This document shows, piece after piece, positions 34,071 to 43,443 of a stretch of 64,000 nt of DNA (positions within the stretch are counted from its first letter, which is position 1; the number at the start of each line of letters is the position of its first letter). The translations under genes were made by a program, and so were the position numbers. Source of the stretch: Moorella humiferrea (lineage in GTDB: Bacteria > Bacillota > DSM-521 > Neomoorellales > Neomoorellaceae); contig NZ_CP136419.1 in assembly GCF_039233145.1 (NCBI RefSeq), positions 1,462,001 through 1,526,000 on the forward strand, read 5' to 3'. The notes under the pieces were generated by a model. It had not been told where the DNA came from. It searched no databases and saw only the letters and a list, made by a program, of their open reading frames with translations.

Positions 34071-35979
34071 ATCGAGTAGGAGGGGGCGGCTAGCCCCCGT
34101 CCTCTCACACCACCGGACATGCGGGTCCGCATCCGGCGGTTCACCAAGCTTGACGAAGACTTTGATAGCGTTCGGTTAAGCTCATCAGGCCCTGGGACTG
34201 CCAGTAGGCATTCCCCAGGGCTCTATTCATTGGCCCGTGGGCCATTCGCCATGGCCCTTTGCGGGCATTGGCGTATTCGTGTACTATACATTCCGGTAAT
34301 CCTAAAGCTCGTAGTTCGCGGTACCTGGTCCGTACTCGCTTCCACTGCTTCCAGAGGCACATGCGCAGCCTCCTCCGCATCCAGCCTTCTATGTTCTTGA
34401 AAGTACTGGGCGTGTCGGCCAGGGCGAAGTATCCTATCCACCCACCCAGGTAGGTGTTCAGGCGTTCTATGCGTTCCGCCATCTTTACGGGTTTATTCCG
34501 GGAGGTTATTTCCCGGATTTTCGTTTTCACCCGGTCGAGGGTCTGCGGTGCCAGGCGGATAAGGATTTGCCCTGCTCTGGCTTTATACATGCTAAACCCC
34601 AGGAATTTCAGTTTCCACGGCCGGTCTACCGCGCTCTTTTCCTTGTTTATCTTGAGCTTCAACCGTTCCTGCAGGAACTTGCGGATACTTGCCATGACCC
34701 TTTCTCCCGCCCGTTTGCTTTTGACGTAAATGTTGCAGTCATCGGCGTAACGGACGAATTTGTGGCCCCTCTTTTCCAGTTCTTTGTCCAGGTCGTCCAG
34801 GAGGATGTTGGCCAGAAGAGGGCTTATTGGTCCGCCCTGGGGCGTCCCTTCCGCCGTCTCTATGACCACCCCGTTCACCATGACGCCTGCCTGGAGATAG
34901 CGGCGGATAAGGGTAAGTACCCTCTTATCCGTTACTCTCCGGGCCACCCGGGCCATGAGTATGTCATGGTTTACCCGGTCAAAGTATTTCTCGATGTCCA
35001 GGTCCACCGCCCATTCGTATCCTTCTTCCACGTATTGTCGCGCCTTCCTTACCGCGTCATGGGCTCTCCTTCCGGGTCGGAACCCGAAGCTTGCCTCTGA
35101 AAATTGCGGTTCGAAGATGGGCGTCAATACTTGCAGAAGGGCCTGCTGGATCAGGCGGTCCATTACGGTGGGTATCCCTAGTAGCCGTTTGCCTCCCCCG
35201 GGTTTCGGGATTTCGACCCGGCGTACGGGCATCGGTCTGTAGGTTCCCGCGAGCAGTTCTTCCCGGATGCGCGGCCATTCGGCGCGAATTTGGTCCCGCA
35301 ACCGTTCGGTCGGGATGCCGTCCACGCCGGGTGCGCCTCCGTTCCGCTCTACCCGCTTTAGGGCGGCCAGCATGTTACTCCTGGCCACCACCTGTTCCAT
35401 CAGGCCGCTACCTTGGCCTTCGCGAGGTGACGTTCCGCTTTGTGCCGGAGAAGAACTCGGCCCTCCCTCGGTCCCCCGTGGCTTCACCACTTCCTCCCGC
35501 GGGCAGGCCCCTTCCGGGGAAATCTCGCGTCTTCGCCCTTCTCGCGAACGCATCGGTTTCACCTCTGACTTGATGTTCGGGCCTTCCCCTGCGGTTCATG
35601 ACCCCCAGGGTACTATGCCCAAAGCTTCCTCCTGCCGGTTCAGCCGTGCCTTTCAGCACGGGTTACCAGCTTCGCTTGGCTTATCCGGCAACACCCACCT
35701 TCGGTGGGTCCCCGCCCGGGTAAGAACGTTAACCTTCACCCCGCGCCCGCCCCATATACTCTACCGCCCTTATGTCTGCCTTGGATTTCGCTGTGTTTCG
35801 CCAGCTCATCCGGACGGTCTAGCCTCGTATGGGTTTCTTGTTCATCGGGCCGTGGCTTTGCCTCCGGCTTCCTTCGGATCCCACCTCGCGATGGGCACCC
35901 TTGCCTTTGGCTAGCAGACTGGTGCTGCCTCGCCTGCAGTGGACTTTCACCACCAAGTTAACGCCCATGCCGGGCGCAC
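34071..35979 (-). mobile_element. Full-length group IIC intron with maturase
   Basis: A 1909-nt retroelement. The 5' end GTGCGCCCGGCATGGGCG with the downstream GAAGGAAGCCGGAGGCAAA segment resembles the Oceanobacillus iheyensis IIC intron domain I. Domain V is at about 34106-34143 (CCGGATGCGGACCCGCATGT), domain VI follows, and the 3' end is CTACTCGAT at 34071. It sits directly after the T5 tract of the pdxT terminator, the target choice of IIC introns. All parts needed for splicing and mobility appear present. Confidence 0.9.
34141..35562 (-). CDS. ltrA: Group II intron reverse transcriptase/maturase
   Basis: 473-residue intron-encoded protein. RT blocks are complete: GAPGVDGIP, the PQGGPISPLLANILLDDLD block and the catalytic YADDCNIYV. 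The X/maturase domain follows (GWIGYFALADTPSTFKNIEG, RELRALGLPE). There is no HNH endonuclease domain, typical of class C. The stop codon lies at the edge of domain V. The product helps splicing and retrohoming of its host intron and may act on the deleted copy next to it. Confidence 0.93.
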   Translation of the reverse strand: MKPMRSREGRRREISPEGACPREEVVKPRGTEGGPSSSPAQSGTSPREGQGSGLMEQVVARSNMLAALKRVERNGGAPGVDGIPTERLRDQIRAEWPRIREELLAGTYRPMPVRRVEIPKPGGGKRLLGIPTVMDRLIQQALLQVLTPIFEPQFSEASFGFRPGRRAHDAVRKARQYVEEGYEWAVDLDIEKYFDRVNHDILMARVARRVTDKRVLTLIRRYLQAGVMVNGVVIETAEGTPQGGPISPLLANILLDDLDKELEKRGHKFVRYADDCNIYVKSKRAGERVMASIRKFLQERLKLKINKEKSAVDRPWKLKFLGFSMYKARAGQILIRLAPQTLDRVKTKIREITSRNKPVKMAERIERLNTYLGGWIGYFALADTPSTFKNIEGWMRRRLRMCLWKQWKRVRTRYRELRALGLPECIVHEYANARKGPWRMAHGPMNRALGNAYWQSQGLMSLTERYQSLRQAW

Positions 35980-36006
35980 AAAAATAGAGGGCTGATATCG
36001 CCCTCT
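35980..36006 (-). terminator. pdxT terminator, target of the intron
   Basis: AGAGGGC-GATATCA-GCCCTCT followed by ATTTTT on the minus strand, starting at the pdxT stop codon. The intron begins at the next base (35979). Confidence 0.85.
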
Positions 36007-36572
36007 TATTTTATCATCTCCAGGAAATAGCGATGTATCCGCAGATCGTTGGTCAGTTCCGGGTGAAAGGCCGTCGCCAGGAGGTTTCCCTGTCTGGCCA
36101 TTACGCTTTTACCCATAAAGGTGGCCAGGGATTCGGCCGGGGGCTCTACCTCCTCAAGGTAGGGTGCGCGGATAAAGACGGCACGAAATGGTTTTTCACC
36201 CAGGACCGGAATATCCAGATCAACTTCAAAGCTGTCCACCTGGCGGCCGAAGGCATTACGTTTCACCTTTACGTTCATCAGTCCCAGCCGCGGCTGGTCG
36301 CTGCCGATTATATCCCTGGCCAAAAGTACCATTCCGGCGCAGGTGCCGAACACGGGCATACCCCCCGCTGCCAGTTCGCGGATGGGTTCTAAAAGATTGA
36401 ATTCTACCAGGAGTTTACCGATTGTTGTGCTTTCGCCGCCGGGAATAATCAGGCCGTCTATACCTTCGAGATGTCTCTCCCGCCGGACTTCTATGCCTTC
36501 AACACCCAGGGACGCCAGGGAGGTAATATGCTCCCGAAAGGCGCCCTGCATGGCCAGCACACCGATCTTCAT
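36006..36572 (-). CDS. pdxT: PdxT, glutaminase subunit of PLP synthase
   Basis: 188-residue class I glutaminase that feeds ammonia to PdxS for pyridoxal phosphate synthesis. GGESTTIGKLL (oxyanion), nucleophile in FGTCAGMVLLA and the His-Glu pair in FHPELT are present. 24 bp after pdxS, same transcript. Confidence 0.95.
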   Translation of the reverse strand: MKIGVLAMQGAFREHITSLASLGVEGIEVRRERHLEGIDGLIIPGGESTTIGKLLVEFNLLEPIRELAAGGMPVFGTCAGMVLLARDIIGSDQPRLGLMNVKVKRNAFGRQVDSFEVDLDIPVLGEKPFRAVFIRAPYLEEVEPPAESLATFMGKSVMARQGNLLATAFHPELTNDLRIHRYFLEMIK

Positions 36573-36596
36573 TTTTATCTCGCCTCGCTGTTTAAT

Positions 36597-37484
36597 TTAC
36601 CAACCTCGTTCCTGCATGCGTTCTTCTTTTCTGATGGTGGCAATATCCAGACCCGGCATGGCTTCCCCCAGGTCCTTCGATATCTCGGCCAGGACTTCCG
36701 GTTCCCGGAAGTGGGTGGTGGCCGCAACTATTGCCCGCGCCCGTTTCATGGGGTCGCTGGATTTAAAGATGCCGGAACCTACAAAAATGCCGTCGGCCCC
36801 TAGCTGCATCATTAATGCGGCGTCGGCCGGGGTGGCGATGCCGCCGGCGGCAAAGTTGACTACCGGCAGCCGCCCCAGTTCCTTGACTTGCTTGACCAGT
36901 TCATAGGGGGCCTGGATTTCTTTAGCAAAGGTCATCAACTCTTCGTCGGGTAGGTTCTGCACCCGCCGGATCTCGCTCATCACCCGGCGCATATGCCGCA
37001 CGGCCTCTACGACGTTGCCGGTGCCGGGCTCGCCCTTCGTGCGGATCATGGCCGCCCCTTCGCCGATTCTCCTTAAGGCTTCGCCGAGGTTACGGGCGCC
37101 GCAGACAAAGGGCACCTTGAATTCATGTTTATTGATATGGAACTCTTCGTCGGCTGGGGTTAAAACTTCGCTTTCGTCAATGTAATCGACACCCAGGGCC
37201 TCTAAAATCTGGGCTTCTACGAAGTGGCCGATTCTAGCTTTGGCCATCACCGGGATGGTTACGGCGTCCATAATCCGTAAGATAACCGTCGGGTCGGCCA
37301 TGCGGGCCACCCCGCCGGCGGCACGGATATCGGCCGGTACCCGTTCCAGGGCCATGACGGCGCAGGCGCCGGCTTCTTCGGCTATTTTTGCCTGTTCCGG
37401 AGTGGTTACGTCCATAATGACGCCGCCTTTGAGCATCTCCGCCAGGCCTTTCTTTACCGTCCATGTTCCTTTTTCTGCTGCCAT
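36597..37484 (-). CDS. pdxS: PdxS, PLP synthase
   Basis: 295-residue (beta/alpha)8 synthase that makes pyridoxal 5'-phosphate from ribose 5-phosphate, glyceraldehyde 3-phosphate and ammonia. [32 protein letters not shown], the catalytic lysine segment VMAKARIGH and [16 protein letters not shown] are all as expected. First gene of pdxST. The PLP it supplies is needed by several enzymes of this window. Confidence 0.96.
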   Translation of the reverse strand: MAAEKGTWTVKKGLAEMLKGGVIMDVTTPEQAKIAEEAGACAVMALERVPADIRAAGGVARMADPTVILRIMDAVTIPVMAKARIGHFVEAQILEALGVDYIDESEVLTPADEEFHINKHEFKVPFVCGARNLGEALRRIGEGAAMIRTKGEPGTGNVVEAVRHMRRVMSEIRRVQNLPDEELMTFAKEIQAPYELVKQVKELGRLPVVNFAAGGIATPADAALMMQLGADGIFVGSGIFKSSDPMKRARAIVAATTHFREPEVLAEISKDLGEAMPGLDIATIRKEERMQERGW

Positions 37485-37818
37485 TTTTCTTCCCTACTCG
37501 TATAATTTAACTTGGATATTATCATAGAAACCCGAACTAAAAATTAGGTCAATGATTCTTGATAATCTGATATACCTTTCGAAGATCAACATAGGTTGGT
37601 CCGGGGTCACTATTAGAAGCTCCTAGCTATTTGTCGTCGCAGGTTTTCCTTTCTTCCTAACATCGAAATCCTCTCCTGTAAATTAGATGTCATTACTATT
37701 TTGGTTATATAATACATGCTATTTAGATTGGTTTTTTCATAACGCTTTTAGTATAGGCCTTTAAAAAAAGGGCTTTTAGTTAGCCCTTTTTCCTTGTTAA
37801 ATTTGGGGAGATTCTATT
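37485..37818. other. Gap between pdxS and nhaC
   Basis: No full gene. Minus-strand promoter-like sequence for pdxST lies close to pdxS (AT-rich, TATGATAATAT near 37515-37525). A 16-codon minus frame (MLGRKENLRRQIARSF) has an AGGAGAGG ribosome site around 37600-37680, a possible leader or remnant. The rest is AT-rich and shows nothing I can assign. Confidence 0.35.
37765..37792 (-). terminator. Terminator of nhaC
   Basis: AAAGGGCT and AGCCCTTT arms around TTTAGTT, with A- and T-runs on both sides, so it can work in both directions. It lies 27 bp after the antiporter stop. Confidence 0.8.
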
Positions 37819-39213
37819 TTATCTTTCGATATACTTACGGTTCCAACCAGTAAAAACTGAAAATAATAATACCGCAAGTAGTGTCCAGGTATAGGGGTTC
37901 ATCATAGCAACCCAAATTGAAGGTAGTGGTATATTAAAAGACTGAGCAGCAGAAGTCAAAGCTCCATACCAGACTATAACACAAATGTGCCAGGGTAGAG
38001 TAAAGAAAAGCGTACAGACAGAGCAGTCCATCAAGTTAGCCCTTCGAGCTGGAGCGAGTTTAAACTTTTCACCAATAGGTTTAACAAAGCTTGGTCCGAC
38101 AAGCAATTCCGCTGGTGCATTAGCTGCAATTGGAATAGAAGCCAAAATGGTTACAAATATAATTGATAATTCTGCTTGTTTTACATTTCGGGCAATGGTC
38201 TTTTCCGCCCAACGCAAAATACTGTCCATGACACCGCTTTCTACTAAGATTTGCGTAACTGCTAGCACTAATAAAGCAAAGATTATCGCTCCAACCACAC
38301 CGGATATACCATCTTCAATCAAGCCCGTTGACATTCCACGTTTTTCTGGTATATGAAAGAGAGTGGTCAACTGAATTTTACCTATTAAACCTCCAATAAC
38401 CGCCGCAGAAATATTGCCCCAAATTAATGATTCAACAATATGTCTCCCTGCAAGAGCCAACCCTACGACTATACCAAAGCTAACCAGCATCAAAAGACCA
38501 CGGGGATCAACTTTAGCAGTCAACTCGGGCAAACCGGCAATATTTCCACCACCACCAAATATTAGAAGAATAACACCTGCAATTGCTGCTGCTGAAACTG
38601 AAAGAGGAAAACGACTACGGACCACATCTCTCATAGTCGCTTCTTGCGTATAAGCAGAAACAATGGTTGTGTCTGAAACGGGGGCTAAATTATCGCCAAA
38701 AGCAGCACCAGCTAATATACCAGCTGCCAGCATAGGTGGATTGGCCCCCAAATAAACACCTGCAGGATATAATACTGGAATAAGGGAAAGCACTGTACCT
38801 GTACTCGTCCCAGTACCCAAAGAAAATAAGCAAGCAGCGATGAAAGCTAAAAGGGTAAAAATAGCTCCTTGCGCCCCAGTTTTTAAACCAAACCAGAGCA
38901 ATCCCTCAACCAAGCCGCCAGCAACCATTAACTTGCCGAATACACCAGCAAAAAGCCAAGCAGTAACTATCACAATGCCATTCTTATCACCTAGTCCACG
39001 CATTACTGTTTCACAAAATTTATTTTTGTCTTTAGCGAAAAGTAATCCGGCTACTATTGCTAACCAACCCCCTGCCCAAAAGGCCTGGGTACCACCTCTT
39101 TCGGCTATCGATAACCAAATTAAAATAGCAATTAAAACTAATATAGGAATCAAACCACCTAATAGCCCGCCATACATTTCCAATTTTCTGCTATTATTTG
39201 TATTATTAACCAT
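37819..39213 (-). CDS. NhaC-family Na+/H+ antiporter
   Basis: 464-residue, about twelve-helix transporter of the NhaC family, whose members exchange sodium or a carboxylate/amino acid against protons (MleN-like). GTGTSTGTVLSLIPVLYPAG and AGAAFGDNLAPVSDTTIVSA are the family core. AAAGGGAGGCG precedes ATG 39213. Base composition is more AT-rich than the gene block beyond 40 kb, as is the next gene. Co-directional with the racemase; substrate could be an amino acid. Confidence 0.85.
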   Translation of the reverse strand: MVNNTNNSRKLEMYGGLLGGLIPILVLIAILIWLSIAERGGTQAFWAGGWLAIVAGLLFAKDKNKFCETVMRGLGDKNGIVIVTAWLFAGVFGKLMVAGGLVEGLLWFGLKTGAQGAIFTLLAFIAACLFSLGTGTSTGTVLSLIPVLYPAGVYLGANPPMLAAGILAGAAFGDNLAPVSDTTIVSAYTQEATMRDVVRSRFPLSVSAAAIAGVILLIFGGGGNIAGLPELTAKVDPRGLLMLVSFGIVVGLALAGRHIVESLIWGNISAAVIGGLIGKIQLTTLFHIPEKRGMSTGLIEDGISGVVGAIIFALLVLAVTQILVESGVMDSILRWAEKTIARNVKQAELSIIFVTILASIPIAANAPAELLVGPSFVKPIGEKFKLAPARRANLMDCSVCTLFFTLPWHICVIVWYGALTSAAQSFNIPLPSIWVAMMNPYTWTLLAVLLFSVFTGWNRKYIER

Positions 39214-39308
39214 TTGCTCGCCTCCCTTTAAAGTTCAGTTTTGTAAGCGCCTATTGATTAATTGAGTACCAAAATGTTCCTGCATCGATTAGATCGTTAA
39301 ATATTTTC

Positions 39309-40007
39309 TCATCCTTTCACAATACGAACCACCTCTTCAGCAAGGATTTGTGCGGCATCAAATACTGGAACATTAATATGTTTGATACTCTTTGCTATAA
39401 CGGATAGTTCAGTACAGGCAAATAATATTGCTTCCGCACCTCTGGCAACTAGCTGACTTATTATTTCTCGTAAATCTTGCAAATGATTATTTGTTAATTG
39501 GTTGGCTTTAACTGCAAAAATAACTTCCATTACCTTTTGTTGTTGTTCTTCATCTGGGGTTACTAGGTCTATATTATCTTCATTAAAAACATTGTGATAA
39601 AGTTTTGTAACAACCGTTGCCTTAGTTGCAAGTAAACCAATTTTTTTTATGTGTGGAAGTTCACTTAAAATCCTGTTACGAGCACTTTCAACTATATTTA
39701 ATACAGGTATATTTACAGCATTTTTTATTTCTGAATAATAAATATGAGCTGTATTGCATGGTATAGCTAAAAAATCGGCACCCCATTTTTCTAGATTTTG
39801 GGCCATTTGTATTAGTACAGGTGCGGGACTCTCGCCTGAACCCAAAATAGCCTGAACTCTTGAAGGTACTTGTGGGTTATTATCTACCAGCATATGGATA
39901 TGGTCGCAATCATCCTTCGCCGGTGTAGCCTTAATAATTTTATCCATAAAGTCAACAGTAGCCTCCGGGCCCATTCCACCTATTATACCGAGAACTTTTT
40001 TTGTCAT
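39309..40007 (-). CDS. Aspartate/glutamate racemase family protein
   Basis: 232-residue cofactor-independent racemase fold. MTKKVLGIIGGMGPEATVDF begins it, and the two catalytic cysteines are in IPCNTAH and FACTELS, as in aspartate racemases; IPVLNIVESA and NVPVFDAAQI are conserved strands. It interconverts L and D forms of an acidic amino acid, most likely aspartate. AT-rich like the antiporter. The context (symporter, RidA, PLP lyase-like enzyme) points to amino acid use. Confidence 0.85.
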   Translation of the reverse strand: MTKKVLGIIGGMGPEATVDFMDKIIKATPAKDDCDHIHMLVDNNPQVPSRVQAILGSGESPAPVLIQMAQNLEKWGADFLAIPCNTAHIYYSEIKNAVNIPVLNIVESARNRILSELPHIKKIGLLATKATVVTKLYHNVFNEDNIDLVTPDEEQQQKVMEVIFAVKANQLTNNHLQDLREIISQLVARGAEAILFACTELSVIAKSIKHINVPVFDAAQILAEEVVRIVKG

Positions 40008-40040
40008 TTCTCAACATCCCCTAACGAATGCATTTATTGA

Positions 40041-40081
40041 GCTAGTTGGATGCTATTATCAACAAATAGCATCCAACTAGC
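40041..40081. repeat. Perfect 17-bp inverted repeat
   Basis: GCTAGTTGGATGCTATT (40041-40057) and AATAGCATCCAACTAGC (40065-40081) with a 7-nt loop, between the threonine-synthase-like gene and the racemase gene. It is not followed by a T-run on the minus strand, so a simple terminator reading is incomplete. Confidence 0.8.
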
Positions 40082-40094
40082 ATAGTTTTATTAC

Positions 40095-41294
40095 CTAAAT
40101 CTCCGCCTCTTTCTCCAGTACCGGCAAATCTAAATCCACCAATTCCGGATACTTCAAGCCGCTGCCGGTGTTTAAAACAACTACCCTTTCTTCAGGTTTG
40201 AGGAAACCGCTGTTCAAGAGTTTCTGGGCGGCGGCCACGGCGGCGGCGCCCTCGGGGCAGATGAACATGCCTTCGGTCCTGGCGACCAGTTTTACCGCCT
40301 CCAGGATCTCAGCATCACTTACGCTTACCGCCGTTCCACCGCTTTCATAAACCGCCTCTAACACCAGGAAATCACCCAGGGCCTTGGGTACGCGGATCCC
40401 GCCGGCAATAGTCTGGGCCCCATGGAAAAACTCTGATTCCTTTTTACCTTCACGGAAAGCCTTAACGATGGGAGAGCACCCTTCCGCCTGCACCGCTATC
40501 ATTTTAGGCATAGGACCCTTAATCCAGCCGATGGCCTGGAGCTCCTGCAGGGCCTTCCAGATACCTATAATTCCCACTCCGCCACCGGTAGGATAAAGAA
40601 CTGCATCGGGTAATTCCCAGTTAAATTGCTCGGCAATTTCCAGCCCCATGGTCTTCTTGCCTTCGATACGGTATGGTTCTTTTAAAGTCGAAGCTTCAAA
40701 CCAGCCGTATTTTTTCACTCCTTGGGCGATGATCTTTCCGGCGTCGGAAATTAATCCTTTCACTAGATAAGTCCGAGCTCCGGTGGCAACGCATTCTTTT
40801 TTAGCCAAATCGGGAGCATCAACCGGCATGGCAATAATCATTTCCATACCCGCTTTAGCACCATAGGACGACCAGGCTCCCCCGGCGTTGCCGGCAGTGG
40901 GCATGGCAATGGTTTTGATGCCCAGTTCTTTAGCTTTAGAAACGCCAAGGGCCGCGCCGCGGGCTTTAAAGGTACCTGTGGGATTTAATCCTTCATCTTT
41001 GATATAAAGATGCTTAAACCCCAGTTCGCGTCCTAAGTTGTCGGTATTAAAGATAGGGGTAAAGCCTTCTCCCAACGATACGATGTTTTCTTCATGTTCC
41101 AGTGGCAAAAACTCCCAGTAACGCCAGAGGTCGGCCCGCCGTCCCTTCAAGTCTTCTTTCTTTACTGACCGGCCCAGCCGTTCCAGATCATAACGTACCA
41201 GAAGAGGCGAACCGCACTGGCAGAGATTGTGCACTTCATTTGCGTTATAGGTACTGTGGCATTTCGGGCACTCCAATTCACGGACAAAGCTCAT
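40095..41294 (-). CDS. Threonine synthase-like PLP enzyme
   Basis: 399-residue fold type II PLP enzyme with an N-terminal zinc-ribbon-like piece (CPKCHSTYNANEVHNLCQCG). The PLP lysine is in NPTGTFKARGAALG near residue 107 and the phosphate loop is PTGGGVGIIG. By sequence it is a threonine synthase (O-phosphohomoserine to threonine). No homoserine pathway gene is nearby; instead RidA, a racemase and transporters surround it, so a catabolic ammonia-lyase or related beta-elimination role is possible. Confidence 0.8.
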   Translation of the reverse strand: MSFVRELECPKCHSTYNANEVHNLCQCGSPLLVRYDLERLGRSVKKEDLKGRRADLWRYWEFLPLEHEENIVSLGEGFTPIFNTDNLGRELGFKHLYIKDEGLNPTGTFKARGAALGVSKAKELGIKTIAMPTAGNAGGAWSSYGAKAGMEMIIAMPVDAPDLAKKECVATGARTYLVKGLISDAGKIIAQGVKKYGWFEASTLKEPYRIEGKKTMGLEIAEQFNWELPDAVLYPTGGGVGIIGIWKALQELQAIGWIKGPMPKMIAVQAEGCSPIVKAFREGKKESEFFHGAQTIAGGIRVPKALGDFLVLEAVYESGGTAVSVSDAEILEAVKLVARTEGMFICPEGAAAVAAAQKLLNSGFLKPEERVVVLNTGSGLKYPELVDLDLPVLEKEAEI

Positions 41295-41317
41295 AACTTT
41301 TAGCCTCCTTTTATAAA

Positions 41318-41710
41318 TTAACCCTCTTTAACGACGGCGACGGCCTCAATCTCTACGAGAACATCCTTGGGGAGCCGCGCCACTTCCACGCAGGAACGCG
41401 CCGGAGGTTCTTTGGTGAAGTAGCGTCCGTAAACTTCATTAATGGTACCGAAATCATTCATGTCCTTAATGTACAGGGTTGTTTTTACAACGTCATCAAG
41501 ACTGGCCCCGGCGGCGGCGAGCACGGCCTGCAAATTTTCTATAACCCTGGTCACCTGAACGGCGACACCGCCTTCTACTACCTGGCCGCTTTGCGGATCA
41601 ATGGGTATCTGTCCAGAGGTAAAAATTATATTGCCAACCTTAATGGCCTGGGAATAGGGACCGATAGCTGCCGGTGCGTCATCGGTAGCAATTACGTTTT
41701 TGAACTTCAA
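41318..41710 (-). CDS. ridA: RidA family enamine/imine deaminase
   Basis: 130-residue YjgF/YER057c/UK114 protein that hydrolyses reactive enamines made by PLP dehydratases. [20 protein letters not shown], the catalytic arginine in [16 protein letters not shown] and VEIEAVAV are conserved. TTG 41710 is the start. It lies 24 bp ahead of the PLP enzyme gene, a meaningful pairing because RidA protects against the products of such enzymes. Its 5' end and leader are repeated at 32905-33161. Confidence 0.93.
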   Translation of the reverse strand: MKFKNVIATDDAPAAIGPYSQAIKVGNIIFTSGQIPIDPQSGQVVEGGVAVQVTRVIENLQAVLAAAGASLDDVVKTTLYIKDMNDFGTINEVYGRYFTKEPPARSCVEVARLPKDVLVEIEAVAVVKEG

Positions 41711-41806
41711 CCTTGCATCATCCTTTCACGGCTTATTGTTCTTGTGGTAATTATTATTCGCCGTAGCTTTAAAATTTCCTGCTGCCTCTTACAATTTTTT
41801 TGTAAG
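41549..41806. repeat. Direct repeat B: ridA 5' end and promoter region
   Basis: Intact partner of repeat A at 32905-33161, same orientation, about 8.6 kb apart. Near its upstream edge is an inverted repeat CTTACAA-N5-TTGTAAG (41787-41806), partly changed in the other copy, a possible operator between ridA and uxaA. Confidence 0.8.
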
Positions 41807-41961
41807 TTTTATTTGTTTTTTGTTTGGGGTTTTCCTCCTAAATTTTTTCCTTGACATCACATGGGGTTGGCCGTAAAATAAAAGTGGTCCTACCACCGAC
41901 CTCACACTTTATGCCTTTTGAAGAAAGGCTTACTTACACACCTGGGGAGGGGGAACCTGCA

Positions 41962-42240
41962 ATGGAAAAATTCTTTGTCCATGACAAACGGGACACCGTG
42001 GGCGTGGCCGTGGCCGACATCCAGGCCGGTGAAACGGTAACCGGCTGGGTGATGGAAGATAACTCCATCGTAACCGTAACGGCCATAAGCGACATTAAAC
42101 TCGGCCATAAAATCGCCCTCAAAGACATCGCTAAAGGCGAAACGGTAATTAAGTACGGCGAACCCATCGGCAAAGCCGTCGCCCCCATTGCCAAAGGCGA
42201 GCACGTCCATGTTCATAATCTAAAAACTGCGAGGTGGTAA
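41962..42240 (+). CDS. UxaA-family dehydratase, small SAF subunit
   Basis: 92-residue SAF-domain protein equal to the N-terminal part of altronate dehydratase (UxaA) or the small subunit SuyA of sulfolactate sulfo-lyase. [20 protein letters not shown] and [20 protein letters not shown] are typical. ATG 41962 follows GGGGAGGGGG; the open frame to 41851 is leader. Divergent from ridA. Confidence 0.85.
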   Translation: MEKFFVHDKRDTVGVAVADIQAGETVTGWVMEDNSIVTVTAISDIKLGHKIALKDIAKGETVIKYGEPIGKAVAPIAKGEHVHVHNLKTARW

Positions 42241-42242
42241 AG

Positions 42243-43409
42243 ATGACCTGGACTAAAACCAAATTTTGGGGTTATCGTCGGGAAAACGGCAGCGTCGGTG
42301 TACGCAACCGCGTAGTTATTCTCCCCTTGGACGACCTTTCCAATGCGGCTGCCGAAGGAGTGGCCAAGCTAATTGACGGTACCATCGCCCTGCCCCATCC
42401 GTATGGGCGCCTCCAATTCGGTGAAGATCTGGAGCTCTTTTTCCGCACCTTAATCGGGACCGGTTCCAATCCCAACGTGGCAGCCTGCATTGTTATCGGT
42501 ATTGAACCCAACTGGACCAACCGCGTGGTGGAAGGCATCGCCAAAACCGGCAAGCCCGTAGCCGGCTTTGCCATTGAGCGTTACGGTGACCTGAAGGTCA
42601 TTGAAATGGCCTCCCGGAAGGCCATCGAATTCGTCCAGTATGCCACTGAGCTGCAGAAAGAGGAATGCGACATTTCCGAGCTGGTCGTCAGCATTAAATG
42701 CGGCGAATCCGACACCACCTCCGGTCTTGCCTCCAATCCTTCCATAGGTAACGTAGTGGACCGCCTGGTCGATATGGGCGTGACCGTCCTCTTCGGCGAA
42801 ACCTCTGAGCTTACCGGCGGCGAACACCTGGTAGCCGCCCGCTGCGCCACGCCTGAAGTCCGGGAACAGTTCATGCAGAGCTTTAAGTCCTACAGCGACT
42901 TTATTATCTCCCAGGGCGTCGATCTCTGCGGCTCCCAGCCAACGGAAGGCAATATTGCCGGCGGCCTGACCACCATTGAGGAAAAAGCCCTCGGCAACAT
43001 CCAGAAAATCGGTAAAAGGGCTATGATCCAGGGTGTCCTCCAACCGGCTGAAGCTCCTAAAGGTAAAGGCTTATGGTATATGGAAACCTCATCTGCCGGT
43101 GCCGAAGCCGTTACCCTTTTCGCCGCCGGCGGCTCGGTGCTCCACTTCTTTACCACCGGCCAAGGGAACGTTGTCGGCAATCCCATAATCCCGGTAATTA
43201 AGATTTCGGCCAACCCGATAACCGTCAGCACCATGAGCGAGCATATCGATGTCGACCTGACCGGACTGCTGCGTCGCGAAATGGACTTAGATGGAGCAGG
43301 CGATGCCATTCTCGAGAAGTTTATCCGCACCCTCAATGGCCGCTACACCTGCGCCGAAGCCCTTAACCATAAAGAATTCATCCTGACCAAACTTTACCGC
43401 AGCGCGTAA
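42243..43409 (+). CDS. UxaA-family dehydratase, large subunit
   Basis: 388-residue C-terminal UxaA domain as a separate chain. Metal-binding [18 protein letters not shown] and [19 protein letters not shown] are conserved. Two-chain enzymes of this type include (2R)-sulfolactate sulfo-lyase and other sugar-acid or hydroxyacid dehydratases; which one this is cannot be decided. ATG 42243 has GAGGTGG upstream and starts 2 bp after the small subunit. Confidence 0.87.
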   Translation: MTWTKTKFWGYRRENGSVGVRNRVVILPLDDLSNAAAEGVAKLIDGTIALPHPYGRLQFGEDLELFFRTLIGTGSNPNVAACIVIGIEPNWTNRVVEGIAKTGKPVAGFAIERYGDLKVIEMASRKAIEFVQYATELQKEECDISELVVSIKCGESDTTSGLASNPSIGNVVDRLVDMGVTVLFGETSELTGGEHLVAARCATPEVREQFMQSFKSYSDFIISQGVDLCGSQPTEGNIAGGLTTIEEKALGNIQKIGKRAMIQGVLQPAEAPKGKGLWYMETSSAGAEAVTLFAAGGSVLHFFTTGQGNVVGNPIIPVIKISANPITVSTMSEHIDVDLTGLLRREMDLDGAGDAILEKFIRTLNGRYTCAEALNHKEFILTKLYRSA

Positions 43410-43443
43410 AAAGCAATACAACCATATACAAGGAAATAACAAC

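Noticed and set aside
35267-35914. Plus-strand open frame of 215 codons across the intron
   Set aside because: Antisense to the maturase start and domain I-III RNA; no support as a gene.
41851-41961. Longer N-terminus for the SAF subunit
   Set aside because: Not similar to the family; the ATG at 41962 has a strong GGGGAGGGGG site.
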